DNA of 64,000 bases. It comes from an uncultured Phaeodactylibacter sp. GTDB lineage: Bacteria; Bacteroidota; Bacteroidia; Chitinophagales; Saprospiraceae. The stretch lies in contig CAJXNH010000005.1 in the NCBI GenBank assembly GCA_913057245.1, positions 106,219 through 170,218 of the forward strand, written 5' to 3'. The position numbers were made by a program, and so were the translations under genes. The notes beneath the pieces are model-generated. The model did no database searches and was not told the origin of the DNA. It worked only from the letters and a program-made list of their open reading frames with translations. The stretch's first letter is position 1. Every line of letters begins with the position of its first letter. Below are positions 35,255-43,578 of the stretch, piece after piece.

Positions 35255-37384
35255 ATGAGAAGATTACTTTTTGGGGCCACCTTGCTTCTGGCACTGCTCT
35301 CCACTGTTACCGGCTTTGCGCAAGACGACTGTGGCTGTCAGGAAGAAGAAGTCATTACCGTTTGTTACCTGTCCAAACAAGACTACTGTGGTGCCTTTGG
35401 TGCCAACTGCGAATACACCTTTGATGGCGATTTCTTTGAAGGTGGGCTGGTGGCCAAGCTGCAAAACCCGGCATTGTTCGGTGAGAATGGCATCTCCTGT
35501 GACCTGGAGCTGAAACGCGCTACCCCGGCAGACCTTAGCAGTGTACAGGCTATCAACGATTGTGGCTGTGATATGATCTTTGTGGGGCAGTTTCTCACCC
35601 TGGATGTTTTTGGGCAGCCCGATCTTACTGAGTCCGCAGTCCCAACTCAAACACTCAATAATATCAGAGACTGGTCTCTGGCCTGTGAAAGCAACCTTGT
35701 GATCGTTACTCAGGCTGAAGCCCGCCCATGGGGCTATATCACGGCCAATCAGAACATCAACCCCAATACCCCCGAGGAGGAAACCTCCGTCTCTTCCATC
35801 TTCGACGGGCCCTTTGGGAGCCTTAGCTTTTTCAATCAGGGGGGCTCTTATCAGGGCGTTTTTACCGGTTTGCCGACGACGGGTTTCGAAATCCTCGCCA
35901 ATGATGTGACAGGCGCACCTACGGTCGCCCTTGACGAAGCCACGAACGACATCATCCTGGGCGACGTGGGCATCCTGTGTTCCAACGGGGCGGGAGAGAT
36001 ATCCCTGGGTAACAGCATTGTTAATAACAACGACATTCTGGCGGCCAATATCTTTGCATTGGGCTGCCGGATTGCTGAAGGTATTTCCACTTTGGACCAG
36101 GCGTTTACGGTTTGTGAAGGGGAGCCGGTCGCGCTTCCGGATGGTGGAGTTGCGAACGCACCGGGCGAATACCTGGATACCCTGACCGCTGCGAATGGCT
36201 GTGATTCCATCGTGCTTACCCAAATCACCTGGCTTCCTCAGGATACCATTAACCTGGGCAGGACTACTTGTTTCGAGTCTGGCTACAGTATTGAGGTAGA
36301 TGGGGAAGTCTTTGATGTGGACCGCCCATCTGGCAGCGTACTGTTGCAAAATGCTTCAGGCTGTGACTCCCTGATCAATGTGAACATCAATTTTGTGGAA
36401 TTCCTCAGTACGACTATTCAGCAGGAAGTCTGCGAGGACAGCGGCTATAGCATTACGGTCAACGGAACCATATATAACGAAGCCAATCCCGATGGGCAGG
36501 AGGCCATGATTACAGCTGATGGCTGTGATTCTATTGTCACTATTGATCTCAATTTTGTCCCATTCCTTACCGACACCCTGTCCCTGGAAGCCTGTCAGAA
36601 TAGTGGCTTCAATATTACGGTCGGGAATACCAATTACAATGAGTCCAATCCATCGGGAGAAGAGGTACTGCAAAGCGTTGACGGTTGTGATTCCATCGTC
36701 ACGGTCAACCTATCTTTTAGGCCTGTTAGTACTACTTACATCGAAGTGCCCGTATGTGAGGGTGAGACGTTTATGGTCGGCGGAGTTCCATTTCCGGCCG
36801 GGACCTCCACAGAAGTGTTGCTTACCAATCAGTACGGCTGCGATTCCATCATATTTGTGGAGCTGCCCGAGCTGCCCGCACCGGTAGTAGGCATTGATAC
36901 GGTGGTGACTATTCAGCAAGGGAGCGCGCACACCTTCAGTGCATCAGGCGACCCTGCTTTCAATTACACCTGGAGCCCCGCTGAAGCCTTAAGCTGCAGC
37001 AGTTGTATGTCTGCTGTGCTGGAAGTGGGCAATTACCCGGCAGTTGTAGAGCTGAATGTGACAGACTCACTTGGGTGCGCCTCCATTTACACGATACAGC
37101 CGGAATACATTTGCACGCCTTATTTGCCCAATGCCTTCTCTCCCAATGCCGATGGGCGCAACGATACCTTCTTCCCGTTTGTGGTTTGCCCCAACGCCAC
37201 ATACACCCTGCAAATATTCGACCGCTGGGGCAATCTGGTTTTTGAGTCTTCCGATAGCAACCTGGCGTGGGACGGGCAGATCAACGGCAAGGCCGCACCG
37301 ATTGGCGTGTACGTCTACGTGGTACAACTGGAAACCGCCTTCACCCGGGAGACTTTTTCCGGAGAGCTGAACCTGGTGCGCTGA
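35255..37384 (+). CDS. Secreted repeat protein with type IX (gliding motility-associated) C-terminal domain
   Basis: 709 residues. Signal peptide about 1-22 (LLFGATLLLALLSTVTGFAQ). An N-terminal cysteine-rich domain (about 23-290) begins DDCGCQEEEVITVCYLSK. Five repeats follow with a period of about 54 residues, each ending GCDSIV/GCDSLI (near 316, 371, 425, 479 and 530); the repeats start C-x-(D/G)-SG(Y/F)-x-I-x-V. A PKD-like domain precedes the CHU_C domain (about 625-709): YLPNAFSPNADGRNDTFFPF, LQIFDRWGNLVFES, GVYVYVVQL. The last domain targets type IX secretion and cell-surface attachment. Likely an adhesin. Confidence 0.88.
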   Translation: MRRLLFGATLLLALLSTVTGFAQDDCGCQEEEVITVCYLSKQDYCGAFGANCEYTFDGDFFEGGLVAKLQNPALFGENGISCDLELKRATPADLSSVQAINDCGCDMIFVGQFLTLDVFGQPDLTESAVPTQTLNNIRDWSLACESNLVIVTQAEARPWGYITANQNINPNTPEEETSVSSIFDGPFGSLSFFNQGGSYQGVFTGLPTTGFEILANDVTGAPTVALDEATNDIILGDVGILCSNGAGEISLGNSIVNNNDILAANIFALGCRIAEGISTLDQAFTVCEGEPVALPDGGVANAPGEYLDTLTAANGCDSIVLTQITWLPQDTINLGRTTCFESGYSIEVDGEVFDVDRPSGSVLLQNASGCDSLINVNINFVEFLSTTIQQEVCEDSGYSITVNGTIYNEANPDGQEAMITADGCDSIVTIDLNFVPFLTDTLSLEACQNSGFNITVGNTNYNESNPSGEEVLQSVDGCDSIVTVNLSFRPVSTTYIEVPVCEGETFMVGGVPFPAGTSTEVLLTNQYGCDSIIFVELPELPAPVVGIDTVVTIQQGSAHTFSASGDPAFNYTWSPAEALSCSSCMSAVLEVGNYPAVVELNVTDSLGCASIYTIQPEYICTPYLPNAFSPNADGRNDTFFPFVVCPNATYTLQIFDRWGNLVFESSDSNLAWDGQINGKAAPIGVYVYVVQLETAFTRETFSGELNLVR

Positions 37385-37443
37385 GGGAACGATATGGAGC
37401 GAATAAGAGTTTAACTTAAAAATCACTTAAATTAGGATAGAAT

Positions 37444-37848
37444 ATGAAAGCATTAAACCCTGAAGGTGCCCCGCTGACAAACCTCCAACTAGTGGTCTGT
37501 CAAGGCTAAAACTAGGGGTTGCCTGCGGCGACTTTTGAGGCTACTCTTCGTTGGATAACCCCTTACGTAGCGCTGCTATGCGCGGGAACATCCGCCTTGA
37601 TTAGCCTCAAAATTCGCTCTCACTCAACCCATAAATTAACACTTGACAGACCACTAGAATTAGTAAAACTTTTTGCCCAGGAAGTCCCGGAAGAAGATTT
37701 AAGAAATATCAAATGACTAATCGCCAATTATTTCGCAGAAAAAGCGATGGATATGGCAGATCAAGTGTGGGAAGCAAAAGGCTGGACAGATGAAGATGCT
37801 GAAAGAATGCTGAATACTAAAATGCGGGCGCCTCATCGATCTGAATAA
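37444..37848 (+). pseudogene. Antitoxin pseudogene of a PIN-type toxin-antitoxin pair, split by a MITE
   Basis: The frame starts MKALNPEGAPLTNLQL, is interrupted at 37489 by a 161-bp inverted-repeat element, and resumes at 37658 as ELVKLFAQEVPEEDLRNIK. Removing the element and one CTAG copy restores the frame exactly. It then meets an in-frame TGA at 37713 (probably from AGA or CGA) and continues LIANYFAEKAMDMADQVWEA and KGWTDEDAERMLN to TAA 37846. This matches the Bacteroidota antitoxins that precede PIN toxins (LxxLQLELLKLY..., RLLANYFAEKA...). It is inactivated twice. Confidence 0.8.
37493..37653. mobile_element. 161-bp miniature inverted-repeat element (MITE)
   Basis: The ends are perfect inverted repeats, TGGTCTGTCAAG (37493-37504) and CTTGACAGACCA (37642-37653), flanked on both sides by CTAG (37489-37492 and 37654-37657), a 4-bp target duplication (a TA duplication is equally possible). 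The arms keep pairing imperfectly for about 50 bases, and the centre (AGCGCT region near 37570) is palindromic, so the whole element can fold into one hairpin. It has no coding capacity and needs a transposase in trans. Confidence 0.88.
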
Positions 37849-37854
37849 GGAAAG

Positions 37855-37933
37855 ATGCGCGTAGTTGTCGATACGAATATCATACTTGTAGCCGTTTCAA
37901 GGCGATCATCCTATAATTGGGTTTTCCAAAACC
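37855..37933 (+). pseudogene. Truncated PIN-domain toxin remnant
   Basis: ATG 37855 begins MRVVVDTNIILVAVSRRSSY, then NWVFQNL: the N-terminus of the PIN RNase toxins (first catalytic Asp in VVDTN). After about 27 residues the similarity ends at the position where the minus-strand ywbE gene finishes. The frame then drifts through antisense ywbE to a stop near 37989. The toxin is missing most of its catalytic residues and cannot be active. It lies 6 bases after the antitoxin remnant, in the usual TA order. Confidence 0.78.
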
Positions 37934-38134
37934 TCAGCCCTCCTCCAAAATTTCCTTCACCCGGCCCACCTCGCCCGTTTCTAGTTTAACCTTAATACCA
38001 TGCGGGTGCTGTGGTGATTTCGTAAGAATACGCGCCACATATCCTTCCGTCAGTTCGCCGGTCCGTTGATCCTGCTTTTGCACGATGCGCACCAACTGCC
38101 CGGGCTTGATATTTGATCGCTTTCTGCCGTCCAT
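37934..38134 (-). CDS. ywbE: YwbE family protein (DUF2196)
   Basis: 66 residues, the full family length: KRSNIKPGQLVRIVQKQDQR, then TGELTEGYVARILTKSPQHP and HGIKVKLETGEVGRVKEIL. A single small beta-barrel (KOW/SH3-like) of unknown function, widespread in Firmicutes and Bacteroidota. Start ATG 38134. It converges with the dead toxin gene and diverges from the cvfB-like gene across an inverted-repeat element. Confidence 0.9.
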   Translation of the reverse strand: MDGRKRSNIKPGQLVRIVQKQDQRTGELTEGYVARILTKSPQHPHGIKVKLETGEVGRVKEILEEG

Positions 38135-38164
38135 TCTTTTTTAGTCAAAGATAAGCTAACTCCT

Positions 38165-38272
38165 TTCTCTGACAATTTTTGCGGGAAATGCTTTCGTGAA
38201 AAGAAATACGACCAGATGGAGTAGAGCTTTTCGCGAAAGCATTTCTGTCAAGGCGCGGAAATTGTCAGAGAA
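38165..38272. repeat. 108-bp inverted-repeat element between divergent genes
   Basis: Outer arms TTCTCTGACAATTT (38165-38178) and AAATTGTCAGAGAA (38259-38272) are perfect inverse copies. Inner arms GAAATGCTTTCGTGAAAAG (38185-38203) and CTTTTCGCGAAAGCATTTC (38227-38245) pair with one mismatch. No target duplication is obvious. It could be a second MITE or a paired operator; it fills the whole divergent gap. Confidence 0.75.
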
Positions 38273-38289
38273 CCACCTAACTTTGTATC

Positions 38290-39123
38290 ATGATAGAAAT
38301 TGGCACCTTCCAAAATCTCAAAGCCGTGCGCGACACGCCCCACGGCATGGTCCTTCACAATGAAGAAGGCGATGATGTCCTGCTGCCCAATAAGTATGTG
38401 CCGGAAGGCCTGCAAGAGGGTGGGGAAGTAGAGGTGTTCGTGTATACCGATTCTGAAGACTGGCCCATCGCTACCACGCAGCGCCCTTTTGCACAGCGCG
38501 ATCAGTACGCCAACCTGCTGGTTAAGGAAATCTCTCCGCTCGGAGCCTGGATGGACATGGGGCTGGACAAAGACCTGCTCGTGCCCTTTTCTGAACAGGA
38601 CCTGCGTATGGAGGCGGGCAAATACTACCCGGTCTACGTTTATGTGGACGAAGAGACCGACCGCCTCGTCGGCTCCAACCGCTTCCGCCGCTTCCTGTCT
38701 CAGGATAACCTTACGGTGGAAGAAGGGCAGGAGGTAGACCTCTTCATCCTCGGCTTTTCCGATTTGGGCGCCAAAGCAGCGGTCAACGGCTTGCACGAGG
38801 GGCTGATTTTTAAAAGTGATATCTTCCGCACGTTGCAGCCGGGGGAACGTCTGAAAGGCTTCGTCAAAACCGTCCGCCCGGATGGTAAACTGGACCTGAC
38901 CCTGCAGCCTGAAGGTTATGCCAAGGTGGAACCTAATGCTGAAAAAATCCTGGCTAAGCTCCGCAGTACCGCCAATGGCTTTCTGGCTTTACATGACAAA
39001 AGTGACCCTGAGCTGATCCGAGAGCAGTTGGAAATGAGTAAAAAAACCTTTAAAAAAGCAATCGGAGGCCTTTACAAGCAGCAGTTGATTGAGCTGGTGG
39101 ATGGGGGGATTCGATTGAAGTAG
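38290..39123 (+). CDS. cvfB: S1-like RNA-binding protein, CvfB family
   Basis: 277 residues with the CvfB order of tandem S1 domains and a C-terminal winged helix. S1-like 1 (about 4-60): GTFQNLKAVRDTPHGMVLHN. S1-like 2: LLVKEISPLGAWMDMGLDKD. S1-like 3: VNGLHEGLIFKSDIFRTLQPGE and VRPDGKLDLTLQP. Winged helix (about 215-277): TANGFLALHDKSDPE and SKKTFKKAIGGLYKQQLI. In Staphylococcus CvfB affects virulence gene expression; the role here is unknown. Confidence 0.9.
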   Translation: MIEIGTFQNLKAVRDTPHGMVLHNEEGDDVLLPNKYVPEGLQEGGEVEVFVYTDSEDWPIATTQRPFAQRDQYANLLVKEISPLGAWMDMGLDKDLLVPFSEQDLRMEAGKYYPVYVYVDEETDRLVGSNRFRRFLSQDNLTVEEGQEVDLFILGFSDLGAKAAVNGLHEGLIFKSDIFRTLQPGERLKGFVKTVRPDGKLDLTLQPEGYAKVEPNAEKILAKLRSTANGFLALHDKSDPELIREQLEMSKKTFKKAIGGLYKQQLIELVDGGIRLK

Positions 39124-39570
39124 GGGGGGGCTTTTAGTGGGCAGTGTGGCAGTCTTGTAGTCTTGTCGTGGGGAGTCTTTTAGTGTGCAGTCTGTAGTTG
39201 GCAGTGGGCAGTGGGCAGTGTGGCAGTTGGGCAAGTCTTCTGGCGTTCGCTTCGCGAGTGGGGCGGGGGGTGTGAGCGTTTTCTGTTAGGGAGGGGCAGG
39301 TTGGGTTTTGTCTTTTCCAAAATCGTTGTTGCGTTTGGGCTGTCGTTTCGCTTTTTGTTGTTGTTTCTATCCCGGTATAAGCGTTTTCTTTCCAAATTAC
39401 TTTCTTGGTGTTGTAAAGTGGGAATTTGAGGTCAGGTTTCCCACGCTTTCCCACAATGATTCAATTTGATTTTTCGGGTTTTGTCATCAAAAAGTATGGA
39501 TAAATGCCATTTTTTTGGTGATACGGGTCTGTAAGCACATTGTTTTTTGGGATGTGAGGAACTTTTTAAG
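39124..39570. other. Long intergenic region, G/T-rich with degenerate short repeats
   Basis: About 450 bases without a supportable gene. From 39124 to about 39310 the plus strand is G/T-rich with repeated GGGCAGTGTGGCAGT-like units (near 39138, 39195 and 39210). From 39300 it is T-rich. The strand bias mirrors the C/A-rich stretch at 34.3 kb, in the opposite sense. It ends at the MraZ box. Confidence 0.65.
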
Positions 39571-39574
39571 TAGA

Positions 39575-39611
39575 AAACGTGGTAAAAAGTGGTAAAAAGT
39601 GTCAGAAAGTA
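39575..39611 (+). promoter_or_regulatory. MraZ box: four repeats with 10-bp period
   Basis: AAACGTG (39575), AAAAGTG (39585), AAAAGTG (39595) and GAAAGTA (39605) are spaced exactly 10 bases apart, that is AAAGTG-type repeats with 3-base spacers. This is the arrangement described for MraZ operators (AAAGTG[T/G]-N3 repeats in mollicutes; 10-bp-period TGGGN repeats in E. coli). It abuts the -7 box of the dcw cluster, occupying the -33 region. This fits autoregulation by the first gene product. Confidence 0.8.
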
Positions 39612-39612
39612 A

Positions 39613-39620
39613 TACATTTG
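39613..39620 (+). promoter_or_regulatory. -7 box of the dcw cluster promoter
   Basis: TACATTTG matches TAnnTTTG perfectly, directly downstream of the MraZ box and 22 bases before the mraZ GTG. Predicted transcription start is about 39626, leaving a very short leader. Confidence 0.65.
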
Positions 39621-39641
39621 AAGAAATGACTAGGTGAAGAA

Positions 39642-40115
39642 GTGAATTTCGAACAGCTATTAGGCGAATACGAGTGCAAGATAGACGCCAAAGGGCGCAT
39701 GCGGATGCCGAGCGGGCTGATTGCTCAACTCGGTGAAGGCGAAGCACTTTCATTCGTCATCAACCGGGGCTTTGAACAATGCCTCATGCTGTACCCGGAA
39801 CCGGTCTGGGAGCGGATCACCAACGAGATCAATCAGTTGAATCTCTACAATAAGAAGAACCGCAACTTCGTCCGTTACTTTTACCGCGGCGCACAGAAAG
39901 TCTCTATGGACAGTGCGGACCGCATCCTGGTCTCCAAGCGCCTGCTGGAATACGCGGGCATTGACAAAGAAGTGGTCCTGTCGGCTTATAACGACAGAAT
40001 TGAAATATGGGCAGCCGATCAGTACGAGGCGCTGCTGGATGAAGAACCGGAGGATTTCTCCGACCTGGCAGAAGATGTACTGGGCAAGGCAAACGGCAAA
40101 GCACCGGAGCTATGA
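39642..40115 (+). CDS. mraZ: Transcriptional regulator MraZ
   Basis: DNA-binding AbrB-like protein that represses its own operon. 157 residues from GTG 39642. Two MraZ domains: LGEYECKIDAKGRMRMPSGL in the first, and YFYRGAQKVSMDSADRILVS with AGIDKEVVLSAYNDRIEIW in the second; the D-x-K-G-R motif is present in the first. Its stop overlaps the rsmH start by 4 bases (ATGA). The repeat box just upstream is the expected binding site. Confidence 0.94.
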   Translation: MNFEQLLGEYECKIDAKGRMRMPSGLIAQLGEGEALSFVINRGFEQCLMLYPEPVWERITNEINQLNLYNKKNRNFVRYFYRGAQKVSMDSADRILVSKRLLEYAGIDKEVVLSAYNDRIEIWAADQYEALLDEEPEDFSDLAEDVLGKANGKAPEL

Positions 40116-41011
40116 GTTACCACCTCCCAGTAATGGCGCAACCTTGCATCGACGGGCTGGTGACTAACCTTGATGGTGTCTACGTGGACGCTACTTTCGG
40201 CGGGGGCGGGCACTCCCGGCTTATTCTGGAGCACCTCGGTGAGCAGGGCAGGCTGGTAGGCTTCGATCAGGATGAAGATGCGCTGGCGAATGTGCCGGAA
40301 GATGACCGGTTCATTTTCGTGCAGCACAACTTCCGCTTTCTAAAGCGCTTCCTGAAGTTGCATCGCATCCGCGAGGTGGATGGCATCCTGGCAGACCTGG
40401 GGGTTTCTTCCCATCAGCTGGATGTGCCGGAGCGGGGCTTTTCCTTCCGTTTTGACGCACCGCTGGATATGCGGATGAACCAACAGCAGGAAGAAACAGC
40501 GGCAACCTTGCTGCAGCAACTGACAGCCGAAGAGCTTCAGGATATCCTTAGCCGCTTCGGGGAAGTGCGCAACGCCAAAACGCTGGCGGAGCAACTGGTA
40601 GCAGAACAACGGGTAAAGCCGATCAAAACGATTGGTGAGTTCCTTGCTGTCGTCGATCCACTCGTTCGCGGCAACCGGGCGCGGTACCTGGCACAGGTAT
40701 TCCAGGCGCTGCGCATCGCCGTGAATGATGAGATGGGCGCACTGGAGGATTTCCTGAATCAGTGCCTCGAAGTGCTGAAGCCCGGCGGCCGGTTAGTGGT
40801 GCTTTCCTACCACTCTCTGGAAGACCGTATGGTCAAGCATTTCCTGAAGACCGGGAATGTGGAAGGGGTACAGGAAAAGGACTTTTATGGCAATATCAAC
40901 CGGCCATTCAAAGTGCTGACCAAAAAAGCCGAGCTACCCACAGAAGAAGAAATTGAGCGCAATTCCCGCGCCCGCAGTGCCAAGCTGAGGGTAGGGGAGC
41001 GCAAAGCATAA
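40112..41011 (+). CDS. rsmH: 16S rRNA (cytosine-1402-N4)-methyltransferase
   Basis: Methylates N4 of C1402 in the 16S rRNA P site. 299 residues, normal size. SAM motif DATFGGGGHSRLILEHLG; catalytic-domain motifs ADLGVSSHQLDVPERGFSFR and LDMRMNQQ; C-terminal GRLVVLSYHSLEDRMVKHF and ARSAKLRVGERK. Overlaps mraZ by 4 bases, so coupled. ftsL starts 9 bases downstream. Confidence 0.96.
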   Translation: MSYHLPVMAQPCIDGLVTNLDGVYVDATFGGGGHSRLILEHLGEQGRLVGFDQDEDALANVPEDDRFIFVQHNFRFLKRFLKLHRIREVDGILADLGVSSHQLDVPERGFSFRFDAPLDMRMNQQQEETAATLLQQLTAEELQDILSRFGEVRNAKTLAEQLVAEQRVKPIKTIGEFLAVVDPLVRGNRARYLAQVFQALRIAVNDEMGALEDFLNQCLEVLKPGGRLVVLSYHSLEDRMVKHFLKTGNVEGVQEKDFYGNINRPFKVLTKKAELPTEEEIERNSRARSAKLRVGERKA

Positions 41012-41020
41012 AGAAACCAA

Positions 41021-41368
41021 ATGGCAAAGAGACAAAGCCCAATCGCAGGTCTGTTCGACATGGGGGTCTGGAGCAAAAAGCTGCTGCAGGACCACCTGTT
41101 CTACATCTTGTTCCTGGGTTTTTTGACCTTTGTCTACATCGCCAATGCCCACCTTGCAGAGCGGAATGTACGGGAGATTCAAACCCTGCAGAAAGACCTC
41201 AAGGAAATGCGCTGGTACTATATGTCCCTGCAGTCAGAGAACATGTACAATGCCAAGCGTTCGGAAGTGGCTAAACGGGTGCGCGACAACGGTCTGCGCC
41301 CGCATTCTAAACAGTTGAACCGCATACAAGTACAACGGGAAGCTTATCAGTTAGGAGATGGATATTAA
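41021..41368 (+). CDS. ftsL: Cell division protein FtsL-like
   Basis: 115 residues: a cytoplasmic N-terminus, one membrane helix (about 25-42, HLFYILFLGFLTFVYIANA), and a coiled-coil periplasmic part (AERNVREIQTLQKDLKEMRWYYMSLQSE). FtsL orthologues are poorly conserved, so the call rests on topology and position between rsmH and ftsI. It overlaps ftsI by 11 bases. Confidence 0.85.
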   Translation: MAKRQSPIAGLFDMGVWSKKLLQDHLFYILFLGFLTFVYIANAHLAERNVREIQTLQKDLKEMRWYYMSLQSENMYNAKRSEVAKRVRDNGLRPHSKQLNRIQVQREAYQLGDGY

Positions 41369-43511
41369 GAATGAAGTCCTTTACCGGGTCTACTTTCTCC
41401 TGTTCGGCATCGTCGTTCCGGTTGCGCTGATATTGATCTACCGTACCGTCGACCTGGCCATCCTTAATGGCGATAAGTGGCGAAAAGCCGGTGAAGAAAA
41501 CTATATGGATTACCGGACCATTGAGGCCGACCGGGGCAATATCTTCGCTGAAGATGGCAACCTGCTGGCGACCTCCATACCGTACTTCAATATCCGCTTT
41601 GACCCGCTGGCTGCCACCGATGAGGCATTTGAAGAAAACCTGGATACCCTGGCACACTGCCTGGCTTACTATGTCCTGGAGGATGTGACGGTAGGCGGCG
41701 CAAGGGAGTATCTCTTAGAGTTGCGTGGCGGGACAGACCGCTACGTACTCCTGAAAAAGCAAGTCTCCTACGCGGAGAAAAAGTTCATTGAATCGTTTCC
41801 ATTATTTCGCTTAGGCCGCAATGGTGGCGGCTTTATTGCTGTGAAACGCAGCGAGCGTAAACGGCCCTTTGGCATCCTGGCACAGCGTACCGTTGGGTAC
41901 GTGCGTGACGGTGCCAAACCAGTGGGACTTGAGGGGTATTATGATGAAGTACTGGGCGGTCAGCCCGGTCAGCAGTTGATGGTCTGTGTAGACCGCCGGA
42001 AAGACCTTTGGATGCCGGTTGATGACCTCAGTGCGATAGAGCCTCAAAGTGGCAATGACATCGTTACCACCATCGACCTTGATATTCAGGACATCGCCGA
42101 GCGGGCCCTGAACCGTGCGGTGAATGCCCACGACGCAGAATGGGGTACAGCCATTGTGCTCGAAGTTGAAACGGGCGCTGTCCGGGCTATCGCTAACCTT
42201 GGCAGAACCGATCAGGGCTGGTGGGAGACCTACAACTTCGCCGTTGGAACAGCCGGAGAGCCGGGGTCTACCTTCAAAGCAGCATCTGTATTGGCACTGC
42301 TGGAAGATGAGTACCTGACCCTCGACGACTCTATCCGTATCTATAATGGTAAGGCAGAGTTCTACGAGGAGACAATGGAGGACGCCTCACCCTACAGCTA
42401 TCGTATGGATACCATCAAGCTGCGGGAGGCATTCGAAATCTCCTCTAACGTAGGGATTGCTAAAACCATTGAGCAGTTCTATGGAGAAAAAAATGACGGC
42501 AATGATGAGGAGGGCGCTGCCCGCTTTGTCCGCCGCCTGAAGCAGTTCAACCTGCATCAGCCCATTGGTATAGAAATCGAGGGTGAAGCCAATCCTTATA
42601 TAAAGGAAGCCTACAGCGAAGAGGACTACTGGAGCGGCACGACGCTGCCCTGGATGTCGATCGGCTATGAGCTGGAACTGACTCCTCTGCAATTGCTGAC
42701 CTTCTACAACGCTGTGGCAAACGGGGGCAAAATGATGAAGCCCTACCTGGTTTCCGCCATACAGCGGATGGGCAAAACGGAAGAGCAGTTTTACCCAACG
42801 GTAATTAACCGCCGCATCGCTTCTCCAAAAGCCATTAACCAACTGCAGGAATTGCTGCGGGCAGTGGTGGAAAGCGAGCGGGGCACAGCGCACGACTTGT
42901 ATACCGATGAGTACAGCTTTGCCGGGAAGACCGGTACAGCGCAGGTCAACTATAAGAAAGGGCCAAGAGGTACACGAATCGGCGGGCATCAGGCTTCCTT
43001 TGTCGGGTATTTCCCGGCAGAAGCGCCAAAATACTCTTGCATCGTGGTCATCAATAAGCCACGGCGCGGTGGGTTCTACGGTGGTGATGTAGCCGGGCCG
43101 GTCTTCCGGGAAATTGCAGATAACATCTACCGGGTGAAACCGGCGCTGCACCCGGTGCTCAATGCTCAGGCGCCACCCCCGGGACTGGAAAATACACTGC
43201 CAGGCATGAGCATCGGTGCACAGGACGACTACCGGTCACTGCTCGCTTATCTGGATATGGACGTGTACGGCGAGCCCGAAACCCAAATGGCAGTATTGCG
43301 CCCCCGTGCAGACAGTTTGATGATGGAAACCCGCACAATGGCAGAAGAAACCGTGCCCAATGTAGTCGGGCTGGGATTGCGGGATGCCCTGCATGTACTG
43401 GAAAACCGCGGGCTCAAAGTCTCGGTGGAAGGCGTAGGGAAGGTCGCCCGGCAGTCTATCATCCCCGGCACAAGAATCCGCGGGCAGCAGATAAAGCTGT
43501 ACTTGCGGTAG
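41358..43511 (+). CDS. ftsI: Division-specific peptidoglycan transpeptidase (PBP3) with PASTA domain
   Basis: Class B penicillin-binding protein that cross-links septal peptidoglycan. 717 residues. N-terminal membrane helix (about 8-28, YFLLFGIVVPVALILIY). Dimerisation domain with RGNIFAEDGNLLATS. Transpeptidase motifs: SxxK in GSTFK (S304, K307), SxN at 362-364 (SSN) and KTG at 524-526. C-terminal PASTA domain (about 655-717, VPNVVGLGLRDALHVLENRG), as in other Bacteroidota. Located at the septum with FtsW, which is encoded downstream. Confidence 0.96.
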   Translation: MDIKNEVLYRVYFLLFGIVVPVALILIYRTVDLAILNGDKWRKAGEENYMDYRTIEADRGNIFAEDGNLLATSIPYFNIRFDPLAATDEAFEENLDTLAHCLAYYVLEDVTVGGAREYLLELRGGTDRYVLLKKQVSYAEKKFIESFPLFRLGRNGGGFIAVKRSERKRPFGILAQRTVGYVRDGAKPVGLEGYYDEVLGGQPGQQLMVCVDRRKDLWMPVDDLSAIEPQSGNDIVTTIDLDIQDIAERALNRAVNAHDAEWGTAIVLEVETGAVRAIANLGRTDQGWWETYNFAVGTAGEPGSTFKAASVLALLEDEYLTLDDSIRIYNGKAEFYEETMEDASPYSYRMDTIKLREAFEISSNVGIAKTIEQFYGEKNDGNDEEGAARFVRRLKQFNLHQPIGIEIEGEANPYIKEAYSEEDYWSGTTLPWMSIGYELELTPLQLLTFYNAVANGGKMMKPYLVSAIQRMGKTEEQFYPTVINRRIASPKAINQLQELLRAVVESERGTAHDLYTDEYSFAGKTGTAQVNYKKGPRGTRIGGHQASFVGYFPAEAPKYSCIVVINKPRRGGFYGGDVAGPVFREIADNIYRVKPALHPVLNAQAPPPGLENTLPGMSIGAQDDYRSLLAYLDMDVYGEPETQMAVLRPRADSLMMETRTMAEETVPNVVGLGLRDALHVLENRGLKVSVEGVGKVARQSIIPGTRIRGQQIKLYLR

Positions 43512-43578
43512 CAGGATAAAACAAAAACGAAACCAACACCGGAGTACGAAAGGCTCCGCATAAAAATTAGGATGTAGC

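Noticed and set aside
35264..36349. 361-codon minus-strand frame
   Set aside because: Antisense to the type IX cargo gene, no credible protein features.
37519..37716. 65-codon plus-strand reading frame
   Set aside because: It runs through the MITE and the second half of the broken antitoxin; only its end is ancestral coding sequence.
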